This document shows positions 14,915-23,123 of a stretch of DNA of 25,194 nt, piece after piece. Made by a program: the position numbers and the translations under genes. Location of the stretch: positions 1 through 25,194 of the IMG/VR virus record IMGVR_UViG_3300040801_003036; one strand, given 5' to 3'. The notes under the pieces are model-generated. The model searched no databases. It had not been told where the DNA came from and saw nothing but the letters and a program-made list of their open reading frames with translations. Origin of the DNA: a virus. Positions within the stretch are counted from its first letter, which is position 1. Every line of letters starts with the position of its first letter.

Positions 14915-14965
14915 TAGGTAGCACGGTAAAAATAGAGAATAGCCCCAGTGAAACCAAAAAGTTAG

Positions 14966-15000
14966 ACACTTATGTCAGTTGACATAGGTGTTTTATTTTG
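14966..15000 (+). terminator. Strong intrinsic terminator before the tape-measure gene
   Basis: ACACTTATGTC and GACATAGGTGT form an 11-bp stem (one G-T pair) with an AGTT loop, followed by TTTATTTTG. It ends the structured RNA and lies about 20 bases before the tape-measure start. Confidence 0.75.
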
Positions 15001-15019
15001 AACCATAGGAGGTGTATAA

Positions 15020-17029
15020 ATGGCTGAAACAGTAAAAGGACTTAATATTAAGTTAAGTCTAGATGGTAAAGATTTAGAGAATGAATTAAATGGGATTAAG
15101 AAGAATCTTAAAGAGCAAAACAAAGATTTAAGAGCCATAAACACCAATCTTAGATACGATACTTCTAATCTTGAGTTGTGGAAACAAAAGCAAGATAAAC
15201 TAAATGATATTCTAGGTGAAACAAAGAAGAAACTTGTGAATCAAAACAAAGAACTTAAGAATGCTAAAAAAGCAGTCGAACTTGGTGATATGTCACAAGA
15301 AGAATTTAATAAGATGAAAAGAAGTGTCCAATATACTGAGTCTACAATAGCAAAGTTAAATGGGCAATTAGATAAAACAGGAAACAAAATAAAAGAACTA
15401 GGTAATGCTAACTTTGAAAAGATAGGAAAACTTGGTTCAACATTAACAAAATCAGTGACAGCACCTATTGTGGGTGCTGTTTCTGCTTTGAGTGCTTTCG
15501 CTGTTAAGACAGCTTACACAGCAGATGAAGTTGGTGACTCAGCTGAAAAGTTAGGATTATCAGCTGAACAATTACAAGAGTGGAATCATGTCGCAACGAT
15601 CATGGGTGTTTCAACTGATACACTTTCAAGAGCATTTATAAAAGTAAATGGTGTTCTAGGGGACATCGCAACAGGGAATGGTGATAAGTTTGCTGAAAGT
15701 TTATCTTTGATTGGGCTGTCAGTTGATGATTTAAAAGGTAAAGATACCGATGAAGCATTTAACTTGATTCGAGATGCTTTATCTGAAGTAGAAGATGAAA
15801 CAGTTCGTGTTGGTGTAGCTAATGATTTGCTAGGTGAGAAAGTTGCATCTGAAGTAATCCCAGTATTAAGTGGACAAGCAGAAACAATCAGTGATTTAAG
15901 AAACGAAGCAAGAGAACTTGGTATTGTTACTAATGAGCAAGCTGCACAAGCAGGAGAGTTCACTGATGCTTTGGATAGAACTAAACAATCGATATCAAGT
16001 CTTGGTGTTGATTTAGCAAGTGTTCTTTTACCAGTTCTACAGGAACTAATTATTAAAGTGAGAGATAACATAGTTCCTACATTAAAAGACTGGATTCAAA
16101 AATGGGATAACCTTGATGGTGGTACTAAAAAAATGATAGCGACCCTTACAGCCCTCGTAGCCTCCATAGGGCCGGTTTTAAGCGTAGTTGGTAAAGTTGG
16201 ACCATTACTAAAAACGGCTTCGTTAGGTTTGAAAATGGTGGGTTCGTCAGGGATGTTTGCAGGAGTTGGAATCAATGCGGCTACCTTGGGTATTGGTGCT
16301 TTAATAGCTATACTAGTAGTCGCTTTATTTCAAAGTGAAGAGTTCAAAGCACTACTTGGTAGATTGATGGAATCATTCATGCAATTACTACCACCGATTA
16401 TACTGATTATCGATACTTTGATGTCAGCTTTACAACCAATCCTTGATGTGATCATTGAGTTGTTTGTTATGTTGATTGATATCCTGGTACCTTTGATTGA
16501 AATAGCATTGATGCCTATGATATCTCAAATCAGTATTTTTGCTGAACTATTAAGCTCATTAGCTCCACTAATAACAATTGTAGGTGATGTATTAACTGCT
16601 ATCTTAGTGCCAGCTGTAAATGCACTAAAATTTGTATTAGAACCAGTTCTAAAAGTAGTTCAAACAATAGTCGAGTTTTTACAGAAAATCTTTGAATGGA
16701 TAGGAGAACTACCTAAGAAGATAGGTGACTTTGGTGGAAATATTAAAGATGTATTTGGGAATGTGACTGAAGGTATATCTAATATAGCTAATAATGTAAC
16801 TGAAGGAATAAGCGACTTTGCTTCAAATGCAGTTGATAAGGTTGGTGGATTCTTTGGTGGTATAGGTGATTTTCTTGGTAATACATTCAATTTAAAAGGA
16901 AGTAGTACAGTTAACAATTCAAACTCAAGTACCTCAAACCAAAACACAAATAACATCACAATCAATACAACATCTCCAACATTTGATATTGATTCAATTA
17001 ATAAAGCGTTAGGAGGTAATGTCATTTGA
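15020..17029 (+). CDS. Tail tape measure protein
   Basis: 669 residues, setting tail length. The order is: an N-terminal polar coiled coil (about 20-115; LNGIKKNLKEQNKDLRAINTN), a small hydrophobic segment (about 145-165; SVTAPIVGAVSALSAFAV), the typical ADEVGDSAEKLGLSAEQLQEW motif read in two parts, long hydrophobic helices (about 380-540) that enter the host membrane, and a low-complexity Asn/Ser/Thr tail (NSNSSTSNQNTNNITIN). It is short compared with many tape measures, so the tail should be only about 100 nm, using the usual 1.5 A per residue rule. SD AGGAGGTG. It would normally follow GT directly; here 1.3 kb of insertion separates them. Confidence 0.95.
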   Translation: MAETVKGLNIKLSLDGKDLENELNGIKKNLKEQNKDLRAINTNLRYDTSNLELWKQKQDKLNDILGETKKKLVNQNKELKNAKKAVELGDMSQEEFNKMKRSVQYTESTIAKLNGQLDKTGNKIKELGNANFEKIGKLGSTLTKSVTAPIVGAVSALSAFAVKTAYTADEVGDSAEKLGLSAEQLQEWNHVATIMGVSTDTLSRAFIKVNGVLGDIATGNGDKFAESLSLIGLSVDDLKGKDTDEAFNLIRDALSEVEDETVRVGVANDLLGEKVASEVIPVLSGQAETISDLRNEARELGIVTNEQAAQAGEFTDALDRTKQSISSLGVDLASVLLPVLQELIIKVRDNIVPTLKDWIQKWDNLDGGTKKMIATLTALVASIGPVLSVVGKVGPLLKTASLGLKMVGSSGMFAGVGINAATLGIGALIAILVVALFQSEEFKALLGRLMESFMQLLPPIILIIDTLMSALQPILDVIIELFVMLIDILVPLIEIALMPMISQISIFAELLSSLAPLITIVGDVLTAILVPAVNALKFVLEPVLKVVQTIVEFLQKIFEWIGELPKKIGDFGGNIKDVFGNVTEGISNIANNVTEGISDFASNAVDKVGGFFGGIGDFLGNTFNLKGSSTVNNSNSSTSNQNTNNITINTTSPTFDIDSINKALGGNVI

Positions 17030-17856
17030 TAAGACAATTCTATCTAGAGAATAAATATGGTGAGAAGTATTATTTTAACTATAAAAATCAAACGCTCATT
17101 TCACAAGTTAGTGGACTGGGCTTTTCTTTAGATGTTAAGTATTTTGAATACAGTAGATTTTATTCGAAGTCTGAGTATAACATTCCATTAACTGAGATAA
17201 ATGAAACACTTATCTTCTTAAATGGGTATGTAGGATATAAGGATTTTGTTGATTATATAAGTAAAAGTAGCGAAGAATATAAACTGCATTATGAGAATGA
17301 TGCTTTCAGTGCTTACTGTTATGTGGATATAACTAGTCTTTCTAAAGGAGAACTTGTAGCTAATACAATTCAAAGTGATATTGTGTTTAAGAAACTATCC
17401 TTATGGTTAAAAGAAAAGAGATACGAAGTAACTGCGAATGGTTCTGTATCAGGTAAATCATATCCATATATTTATCCTGTGAGTTATACAAGTTCATTTG
17501 AAGGAAAAGCAAACATCAGTAATAACGGTTTAGATAAAGCACCAATTGTAATTGAAATTGAAGGTAATGTTATAGACCCTGAATTAATAATTTATAAGGA
17601 TGGTGAGAAAGTATCACAGTTAAGATTATATTTAGATGCTGACAATTGTAAGATAGCAATAAACTCAATACCAAGTAAACAAGAGATGACAATGATTCGA
17701 AACAATACTAGTATCGATATTTATGGAAACCAGGACTTTGAAGAAGATAACTTCATCTTCTTAGACCATGGAGAGTATGAAGTGGAATTTAAACCAGGAG
17801 TATCATCACAAGTTATTTGTAGATTAACAGTATTAGAAGGTTACTTAGGTATTTAA
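17026..17856 (+). CDS. Distal tail protein (Dit)
   Basis: 276 residues, in the Dit position right after the tape measure. It starts with TTG at 17026, supported by AGGAGGT (17011-17017), and overlaps the tape-measure stop by four bases. N-terminal IRQFYLENKYGEKYYF, then the beta-rich VEYSR-like FYSKSEYNIPL and C-terminal SITIY-like strands are typical of Sipho_tail/Dit proteins that form the hub ring of the baseplate. Confidence 0.85.
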   Translation: MIRQFYLENKYGEKYYFNYKNQTLISQVSGLGFSLDVKYFEYSRFYSKSEYNIPLTEINETLIFLNGYVGYKDFVDYISKSSEEYKLHYENDAFSAYCYVDITSLSKGELVANTIQSDIVFKKLSLWLKEKRYEVTANGSVSGKSYPYIYPVSYTSSFEGKANISNNGLDKAPIVIEIEGNVIDPELIIYKDGEKVSQLRLYLDADNCKIAINSIPSKQEMTMIRNNTSIDIYGNQDFEEDNFIFLDHGEYEVEFKPGVSSQVICRLTVLEGYLGI

Positions 17857-17857
17857 A

Positions 17858-18973
17858 ATGAAACTACTATTTTTGGATAGAAGTACTCTTCAGTATAAGG
17901 ACAATGCATATGTAAGTAACTCCTATGAAGTTAATCTTGATAATGTAGTAATTCAAAGGTCATTGTTTAACGTAAATAAAGCAAATATCAATTGTGCCAT
18001 AGGTGACATTGTAATTTTTAAGAATGATGTTTTTTCCTACATTGGAATTCTTGAAAGCATCGAATTAAAAGATGATCATATCACAACAATCAAGTCTCTC
18101 GATTTTCGAGAGATTTTTAATATTGGTGTTCCAGTGTCAAGTTACACTGGTGACTTAGCAGAATATTTATATCAAGTAATTACAGGTCACTTTAAGAACA
18201 ATGATGATTCTAATCAGAACCTTCCATATTTAACAGTGGTAAAAGAAGCTAGTGCAAACGGAACCTTAAGTTTTGAATCAGATAAGATTGAATCATTGTC
18301 AAAACTATTCGAACTGATATCGAAAGGATATGGAATTAGCTATGAAACTGATGTTACCTACTTAAGAGGAAGAATCACAGGTATCTTATTCAAGATAGTT
18401 AATGTGGACCAAGGACTTGTCATGAAGAGTACATTCTCATCAATTTTAAATGTTGAAACGAATGATTCAACAAGCCAGTTAGTGAACAAGGTTGTGTTCT
18501 ATCCAAGAAGTGACAACCAACTTCATACAAGAAAGATTGAGTATTACTTACTCAAAGATGGAACTATCACAACTGATAAGAACTCTGATAATAGATACTT
18601 AAGCGTTATGATGCAATCTTATATTTATTCAGACAACGATTATGAAACATTAGAAACCAAAGCAAGAAGTGAAATGGTCTCATCAAAACTGGACCATAAT
18701 ATCACTTTTACTTTGGATATGTACAACAAGATATTTAAACTATTTGATAACTTGAATCTTGGAGATTATGTTTCGTTTATCCACAATGGAAAAACATATG
18801 AATCAATAGTAACAGGAATTAAACTGAAGGACTCACTCAAATATGCAGTGGTGACTTTAGGAGAATACAGAGTAAAGCTAACAGAGAAGATACAGTTGTT
18901 AAGCAAGAATAAAGAATCAAGTGTTAGTAATGTCACAATCACTAATACTGATTTAGATGGAGGAGAATTTTAA
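17858..18973 (+). CDS. Tail hub / tail-associated (Tal-like) protein
   Basis: 371 residues (MKLLFLDRSTLQYKDNAYV), with the gp27-like hub-domain layout of Prophage_tail proteins: IESIELKDDHITTIKSLDFREIF, read in parts, SKLFELISKGYGISYE and LGDYVSFIHNGKTY. It is shorter than Tal proteins that carry peptidoglycan hydrolase domains, and no lytic domain is visible. It closes the tail tube and attaches fibres. It overlaps the next gene by one base. Confidence 0.82.
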   Translation: MKLLFLDRSTLQYKDNAYVSNSYEVNLDNVVIQRSLFNVNKANINCAIGDIVIFKNDVFSYIGILESIELKDDHITTIKSLDFREIFNIGVPVSSYTGDLAEYLYQVITGHFKNNDDSNQNLPYLTVVKEASANGTLSFESDKIESLSKLFELISKGYGISYETDVTYLRGRITGILFKIVNVDQGLVMKSTFSSILNVETNDSTSQLVNKVVFYPRSDNQLHTRKIEYYLLKDGTITTDKNSDNRYLSVMMQSYIYSDNDYETLETKARSEMVSSKLDHNITFTLDMYNKIFKLFDNLNLGDYVSFIHNGKTYESIVTGIKLKDSLKYAVVTLGEYRVKLTEKIQLLSKNKESSVSNVTITNTDLDGGEF

Positions 18974-19749
18974 TGGGAGTAAAAAAAATCACCTTTGAAG
19001 GTGGAAATGTTACTTCGAAGATAGATGCTGATGTTTATCACCATTTGTTTTCAGGTAAGAATGGAATATTACAAGGTCTAAAAGATGACTGTAGATATAC
19101 TTTAGCAAACAATACCATTACTTTTAGTGATGGTTATATTTCTATTTATGGACGACTTATATATATTGAGAAGTTAACAACAATAGGAGTAACTCCAGAT
19201 TCAAGTAAATATGGATATGTTGTACTTGGGGTGAATACTCAAGTAAATGAAGTAGGTCTTTATTTGAAAGAACAGGCTGGGAGTTATCCAAGTTTAACTA
19301 CTACAAATTTACTTACCAGTGCAGGACTTTATGAGTTTCCACTTTGTGCTTATACAAAGACAACAACATCTGTTTCGTTACAGAGTTATTTCATAAGAGA
19401 TTACATAACTAAAGACACAGATTATGTTGATAACTTGAAAACAGAATTATTTGAGAATTACATACCTTATACTAAATCAGTAACTAAGGTTTCTAATGGA
19501 GTTTATTCTGTAAGTGGGACTGGTTCATATGAGTTGTCACAAGTGATCGTTTATATTGTGATTTCTAGTAACACAATCGTTTCATTCCCTGGGGATATAT
19601 TGTTTATTGGGACTGGTTCTAATAAAACTGTTTCTTACAGATATGGAAATGCTGATTTCTCATTAGGAGTTGCTTATAAAGATGGAGTGCTAACACTATC
19701 TTGTGGAAGTACAACTCATGAAGTAACAAGAGTTTATATGAAAAAATAG
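18973..19749 (+). CDS. Baseplate/upper tail protein, unclassified
   Basis: 258 residues, beta-rich (FEGGNVTSKIDADVYHHLFSG; ITFSDGYISIYGRLIYIE), resembling baseplate upper proteins or short fibre adaptors that follow Tal in Firmicutes phages. Start ATG overlaps the previous stop (TAATG). The C-terminal strand repeats suggest a trimeric beta structure. The call rests on context. Confidence 0.65.
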   Translation: MGVKKITFEGGNVTSKIDADVYHHLFSGKNGILQGLKDDCRYTLANNTITFSDGYISIYGRLIYIEKLTTIGVTPDSSKYGYVVLGVNTQVNEVGLYLKEQAGSYPSLTTTNLLTSAGLYEFPLCAYTKTTTSVSLQSYFIRDYITKDTDYVDNLKTELFENYIPYTKSVTKVSNGVYSVSGTGSYELSQVIVYIVISSNTIVSFPGDILFIGTGSNKTVSYRYGNADFSLGVAYKDGVLTLSCGSTTHEVTRVYMKK

Positions 19750-19760
19750 GAGGAAATTAA

Positions 19761-20612
19761 ATGGCTACAATTCAAATAAAAAGAAGAACATCTGCAGGAA
19801 CAGGACCACTTACTGGAACGAGTGGAACGATTAAAGCAGGTGAACCACAAGTAGATTTTGGTGGTGAACATTTATATATAGCAAAATCAACGAAAACAGG
19901 GAGTACATCAACACCTTTAGCTGATTCCGATTATCTGAAGATACCAGGAGTGAATAAAGTTAATTCACAAATTGATACAAAGATTACAGCTCTTGGTTTA
20001 GGTAGTGCAGCTACACGAAATGTAGGAACGAGTAGTGGACAAATTCCAGTACTTGATTCTTCAGGTAAGTTAGTGGATACAGTAGTTCCAAAGATTGCGA
20101 TGACAAACACATATGTTGTTGCGAATCAAACTGCTATGTTAGCTTTATCTTCAGCACAAGAAGGTGATGTTGCAGTTCGTACAGATTTAAAGAAATCATT
20201 TATTTTAAAGACTGCAGGTTACAATGTTTTATCAAACTGGCAAGAATTACTAACTCCAACTGATGCAGTAACGAGTGTTAATGGTTCAACTGGGGCAGTT
20301 ACTATTTCACTAGCAGGGCTTGGTGGTGTTTCTACATCAACATTCAATACTCATACTGGAAGCAATGTTCATTTAACTAGTGAGCAAAGAACTATCTTGA
20401 GTAGCGTGTGTGATTCGAGAATTTACGAATCAGGTGGAGTTGCTTTGGCAACATCTGCATCAGATTATTCTAACAAGGTACTAAGTAATGGTTTAGTAAT
20501 GTGGGCTGTTGTAGATGATACTTATACACCTACAAGAATTAACTATCAATTAGGTATCGATAAATCAAAAGTATTATTACCAACTTCAGTGATTGATGGT
20601 GGTACGTATTAA
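19761..20612 (+). CDS. Tail fibre protein with Mtd-like N-terminus
   Basis: 283 residues. The N-terminus (IQIKRRTSAGTG; later GEPQVDFGGEHLYIAKS) resembles the Mtd/hyaluronidase-type fibre N-terminal domain that docks to the baseplate. Middle part AVTSVNGSTGAVTISLAGLGGVS and THTGSNVHLTSEQRTILSS are common linker motifs in phage fibres. Ser/Thr/Gly-rich. Likely receptor-binding or its stem. It shares its N-terminal domain type with the next gene. SD AGGAGG. Confidence 0.8.
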   Translation: MATIQIKRRTSAGTGPLTGTSGTIKAGEPQVDFGGEHLYIAKSTKTGSTSTPLADSDYLKIPGVNKVNSQIDTKITALGLGSAATRNVGTSSGQIPVLDSSGKLVDTVVPKIAMTNTYVVANQTAMLALSSAQEGDVAVRTDLKKSFILKTAGYNVLSNWQELLTPTDAVTSVNGSTGAVTISLAGLGGVSTSTFNTHTGSNVHLTSEQRTILSSVCDSRIYESGGVALATSASDYSNKVLSNGLVMWAVVDDTYTPTRINYQLGIDKSKVLLPTSVIDGGTY

Positions 20613-21292
20613 TGTCAGTTATAAGGGTTAAAAGAGGAACCTCAACACCAACAACATCTAACTTAACAAATGTAGGTGAACTAGCATTTGATTATAGTAA
20701 TAACGCTCTATATGCACGCAGTTCTTCATCAGTAGTTAAGATTGGTGGAACATTAGAGAAAGTCTATTATTATCAAGGTTATGCATATTCTAGAACGATC
20801 ACTTATGATTTCGATCCTGCATACATTTATAAAGTTCATGTTGTATCAAGTACAAAAGGAATATCAGTGGATTCTTCAGATACTTATATCTATTACAGAA
20901 CATCTGCAGGTACTAACCTATATGGTTCATATGTTAATCATCATTTGAATACGTATACCACTATCCATGATAAAAGAGCAGGAGTGAATACAACTGCGAA
21001 ATACATCGAAGATAGTTATCAAACAGCATCAACAATTACAAGTGGAATTACAAAAGTTATTGATTTTGAGATATCGCCAACTCTTCATGCAAGTTATCTT
21101 GATACTCAAGTATGGGTAGCATATGGAAAGGCTATGACAACATTATCAGCACAAAAAGATGGTTCAATTAAAATGGTAGATTTCGTTCACACATCATATG
21201 GAGACCTTGGACAGTTATATATCAACACTGGAATGTCAGTTGGCTCACCAGATAGTATTAACATCACAATTTATAGAATGAAAAGGAAGTAA
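20612..21292 (+). CDS. Second tail fibre / receptor-binding protein
   Basis: 226 residues. SVIRVKRGTSTPTTSN and VGELAFDYSNNALYARS parallel the N-terminus of the upstream fibre, so the two are partial paralogues, and the C-terminal part diverges (beta-rich with many Tyr and His). It probably contacts the host surface. Start overlaps the previous stop (TAATG). Confidence 0.75.
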   Translation: MSVIRVKRGTSTPTTSNLTNVGELAFDYSNNALYARSSSSVVKIGGTLEKVYYYQGYAYSRTITYDFDPAYIYKVHVVSSTKGISVDSSDTYIYYRTSAGTNLYGSYVNHHLNTYTTIHDKRAGVNTTAKYIEDSYQTASTITSGITKVIDFEISPTLHASYLDTQVWVAYGKAMTTLSAQKDGSIKMVDFVHTSYGDLGQLYINTGMSVGSPDSINITIYRMKRK

Positions 21293-21296
21293 TATT

Positions 21297-21629
21297 ATGG
21301 CGATAATAAAAGAACTAAATACAAAATTTGGGGTGAATGCATCTTATCATCGAATAACTGCATTTAACATAAGCTATTCACAAAAGAAGGTAATAATATG
21401 TGTAGCTTCTTACATTTCAAAAGAAGCTAGAGCGAACATGAACGACCCAATTGAAGAGATAGACATTGAGATTCCAATTGATGATTACAATCAGTTTCTG
21501 GATACGAATCCAATCGAACAAGCATATATTTGGATGAAAGAGAATGTGATTGGATTTGAAGACTCAGTTGATGATTATGATGTGATTGAACCAGTAGTCG
21601 TTGAACAGGAGAGTGATGTCATTGAATAG
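21297..21629 (+). CDS. Small acidic protein downstream of the fibre genes
   Basis: 110 residues, acidic C-terminus (ESDVIE), no membrane segment. The IEEIDIEIPIDDYNQF and EQAYIWMKENV phrases are not ones I can assign. The position between fibres and lysis genes is that of small fibre-assembly or hypothetical proteins. AAGGAAG SD. It overlaps the nucleotidyltransferase gene. Confidence 0.6.
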   Translation: MAIIKELNTKFGVNASYHRITAFNISYSQKKVIICVASYISKEARANMNDPIEEIDIEIPIDDYNQFLDTNPIEQAYIWMKENVIGFEDSVDDYDVIEPVVVEQESDVIE

Positions 21630-22269
21630 TCATGTAAAATTGGTTAGTAATGTGTTCCCAAATGCAAAGGTCCTGTTTATGTATTATTCAGGTTCAAGAG
21701 GTTATGGATATGATGAAGAAGATAGTGATATTGATGTTACTGTTGTTCTAGAAAACTTCAAAGGTTCATTGCATCTACAGTTAGGAAAACTTGATATATT
21801 CGCATTTTCAAAAGATATGTATATCAAAAGACAAAACTTCGATGAAACAGTGATCGATTATTACAAGAGTGCAACTGATGACATTCTGGTTCCTGAAGAT
21901 AAAATTTTGTACCTAAGTCCTGAGTTTGAGGAAACTTACGAGCAACTTAAATCTTTCAATGTGAAACGATTTATTGTGAATCAGATAACGGCTTTGTTAA
22001 ATCATACCAAGATTAGAATGAATATCAGTATGGAACTAAAGTCTCATTATCATTTATTAAGGTATCGTGGAATCTTGGAGCATTATGATCGCACTGGAGT
22101 ATTTGAACTAGTGATAGATGAACCTTGGAGAAGTGAAATGTTGCAATATAAAAAGAACTGGGATAACGAGATTGGGAAATCATACGAAAACAAGTTAGTA
22201 GAAACATTTGAGTATCTAGAGCAGTACAGAGATAGGATGATAATTAATGGATTGGACAAACATTATTGA
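21616..22269 (+). CDS. Pol-beta superfamily nucleotidyltransferase-like protein
   Basis: About 217 residues. YYSGSRGYGYDEEDSDIDVTVV holds the GSxxxG...SDxD signature of minimal nucleotidyltransferases (Gly26-Ser27 and Asp38/Asp40), and LGKLDIFAFS could supply the third acidic residue. It resembles COG3541-like predicted nucleotidyltransferases found in phages. The C-terminal half is helical. Starts at 21616 (ATG) or 21622 (TTG, 10-base offset from AGGAGAG) are both possible. It sits between fibre and holin genes, so a fibre-modifying or host-modifying role is conceivable but unproven. Confidence 0.72.
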   Translation: MSLNSHVKLVSNVFPNAKVLFMYYSGSRGYGYDEEDSDIDVTVVLENFKGSLHLQLGKLDIFAFSKDMYIKRQNFDETVIDYYKSATDDILVPEDKILYLSPEFEETYEQLKSFNVKRFIVNQITALLNHTKIRMNISMELKSHYHLLRYRGILEHYDRTGVFELVIDEPWRSEMLQYKKNWDNEIGKSYENKLVETFEYLEQYRDRMIINGLDKHY

Positions 22270-22594
22270 TTTATTTAGAATGGAAAACTTAATATATTGG
22301 ATTGTAACAATGGTAGTAGTAATTCTTACAACAATTAAGCAGTTCAGCAAACAAGAGCAGAACTCGAATAACAAGAACGATGAAATTATAGTTAATCTTC
22401 AAAAGATTGAAAAACAAAATGGTAAAATGCTTAATCTTCTAGAAATGCATGGACAAGACATCAAGTCATTAAAAAAGGACATGAACGTCCTAGAACATCG
22501 TGTATCTCGTTTGGAAGATTCACAAGTGAATATTTATAAGCAAATAGGAGGAAAGAATAATGACAAATCTGGAAATTATCCTGATCATATCTAA
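22247..22594 (+). CDS. XhlA/holin-associated membrane coiled-coil protein
   Basis: 115 residues: a hydrophobic helix at about 15-32 (LIYWIVTMVVVILTTI), then a heptad coiled coil (NLQKIEKQNGKML; DMNVLEHRVSRLED). The DMNVLEHRVSRLE phrase is close to XhlA-like proteins that accompany holins. Overlaps genes on both sides. Probable lysis accessory protein. Confidence 0.65.
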   Translation: MDWTNIIDLFRMENLIYWIVTMVVVILTTIKQFSKQEQNSNNKNDEIIVNLQKIEKQNGKMLNLLEMHGQDIKSLKKDMNVLEHRVSRLEDSQVNIYKQIGGKNNDKSGNYPDHI

Positions 22595-23051
22595 CTTTTT
22601 AGTTATTGTACTTTATGGTACCTCAAAATTCAAAGGTGACAAGGACTTTAAACAAGTTGTTAAAGAAGTTAAAGATGATATTAAAAACTCATCACAAACG
22701 GTATCGGAGCTTGTAAACAAGGCTACTGATATTGTATTTGATGAATCAATACAAAAAACAATCAAAGAGTTTATTATGATTGTTGAAGAGAAGAACCAAA
22801 TCGCGAAAGTACAAGGTGAAATATTCCTTAAAGGTGATGAGAAAAAGTATGCTGTTATTCAACGATTAAGTGAGTGGGTTTCTAACCTTACTGGTTCAAC
22901 TGATAAAGCAATTCATTTCGTAGAAACCAATCAAAGCAAGATAGAATCCATTATCGATGATTATGTATCATTTAGTAATAAAATGCATGGAAAATCAACA
23001 TTGTCTGAAGCTGAAAAAATTATTTCAAATAAACTCAATAACAATGGCTAA
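22560..23051 (+). CDS. Holin-like protein, LLH type
   Basis: 163 residues. One N-terminal transmembrane helix (about 4-20; LEIILIISNFLVIVLYG) and a long charged helical tail containing KGDEKKYAVIQRLSEWV, as in LLH-type phage holins. AGGAGGAAAG SD; overlaps the previous gene by 35 bases. It ends the structural operon. No endolysin gene follows. Confidence 0.65.
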   Translation: MTNLEIILIISNFLVIVLYGTSKFKGDKDFKQVVKEVKDDIKNSSQTVSELVNKATDIVFDESIQKTIKEFIMIVEEKNQIAKVQGEIFLKGDEKKYAVIQRLSEWVSNLTGSTDKAIHFVETNQSKIESIIDDYVSFSNKMHGKSTLSEAEKIISNKLNNNG

Positions 23052-23085
23052 ATAACTTGCTATAGTGGGTTTCTAGATGTAACAT
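23051..23085 (+). promoter_or_regulatory. Promoter of the SSB-like gene
   Basis: TTGCTA (23057-23062), a 17-base spacer and TAACAT (23080-23085). Bases 23051-23067 match the first 17 bases of the window at 15 positions. Confidence 0.55.
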
Positions 23086-23123
23086 GTGTACTAATAAAAA
23101 CAAAACATTAGGAGGAATTAAAC

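Larger units (their letters stand above)
14721..15000 (+). ncRNA. Structured RNA with permuted tRNA-like halves
   Basis: This interval (the longest gene-poor stretch, 14652-15019) holds a tRNA 3' half followed about 100 bases later by a tRNA 5' half. The 3' half has a T arm, GTCAG (14774-14778), loop TTCGATT, CTGAC (14786-14790), then acceptor ATTCACC and discriminator A798. The 5' half has acceptor GGGGAAT (14900-14906), T8, D stem GTGT/GCAC (14909-14912, 14921-14924) and a loop with A14, GG at 18-19 and A21. The acceptor strands pair at 6 of 7 positions. A canonical anticodon arm is not found; leader 14744-14755 can partly pair with trailer 14930-14940. A promoter and terminator bracket it. 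A circularly permuted tRNA-like RNA, a regulatory tRNA mimic, or debris of a tRNA tandem are all possible. Confidence 0.4.

Noticed and set aside
14882-14956. A normal tRNA between TTCACTG and CAGTGAA followed by ACCA
   Set aside because: The 7-bp acceptor-like pair and CCA are present, but there is no T arm or anticodon arm in the interior.
14721-15000. Permuted (two-piece) tmRNA
   Set aside because: tmRNA lacks a normal D stem, whereas this has a canonical one; the short ORF is on the wrong side and there is no resume/tag sequence after the 5' half.
14652-15000. Group I or group II intron interrupting a tRNA
   Set aside because: The order of halves is reversed and the remaining sequence is too short for a catalytic core; no conserved core elements were seen.
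15586-16071. 161-codon minus-strand open frame within the tape-measure gene
   Set aside because: Shadow of the real gene; composition (Ser, Leu, Thr) reflects the complementary frame, and there is no SD.
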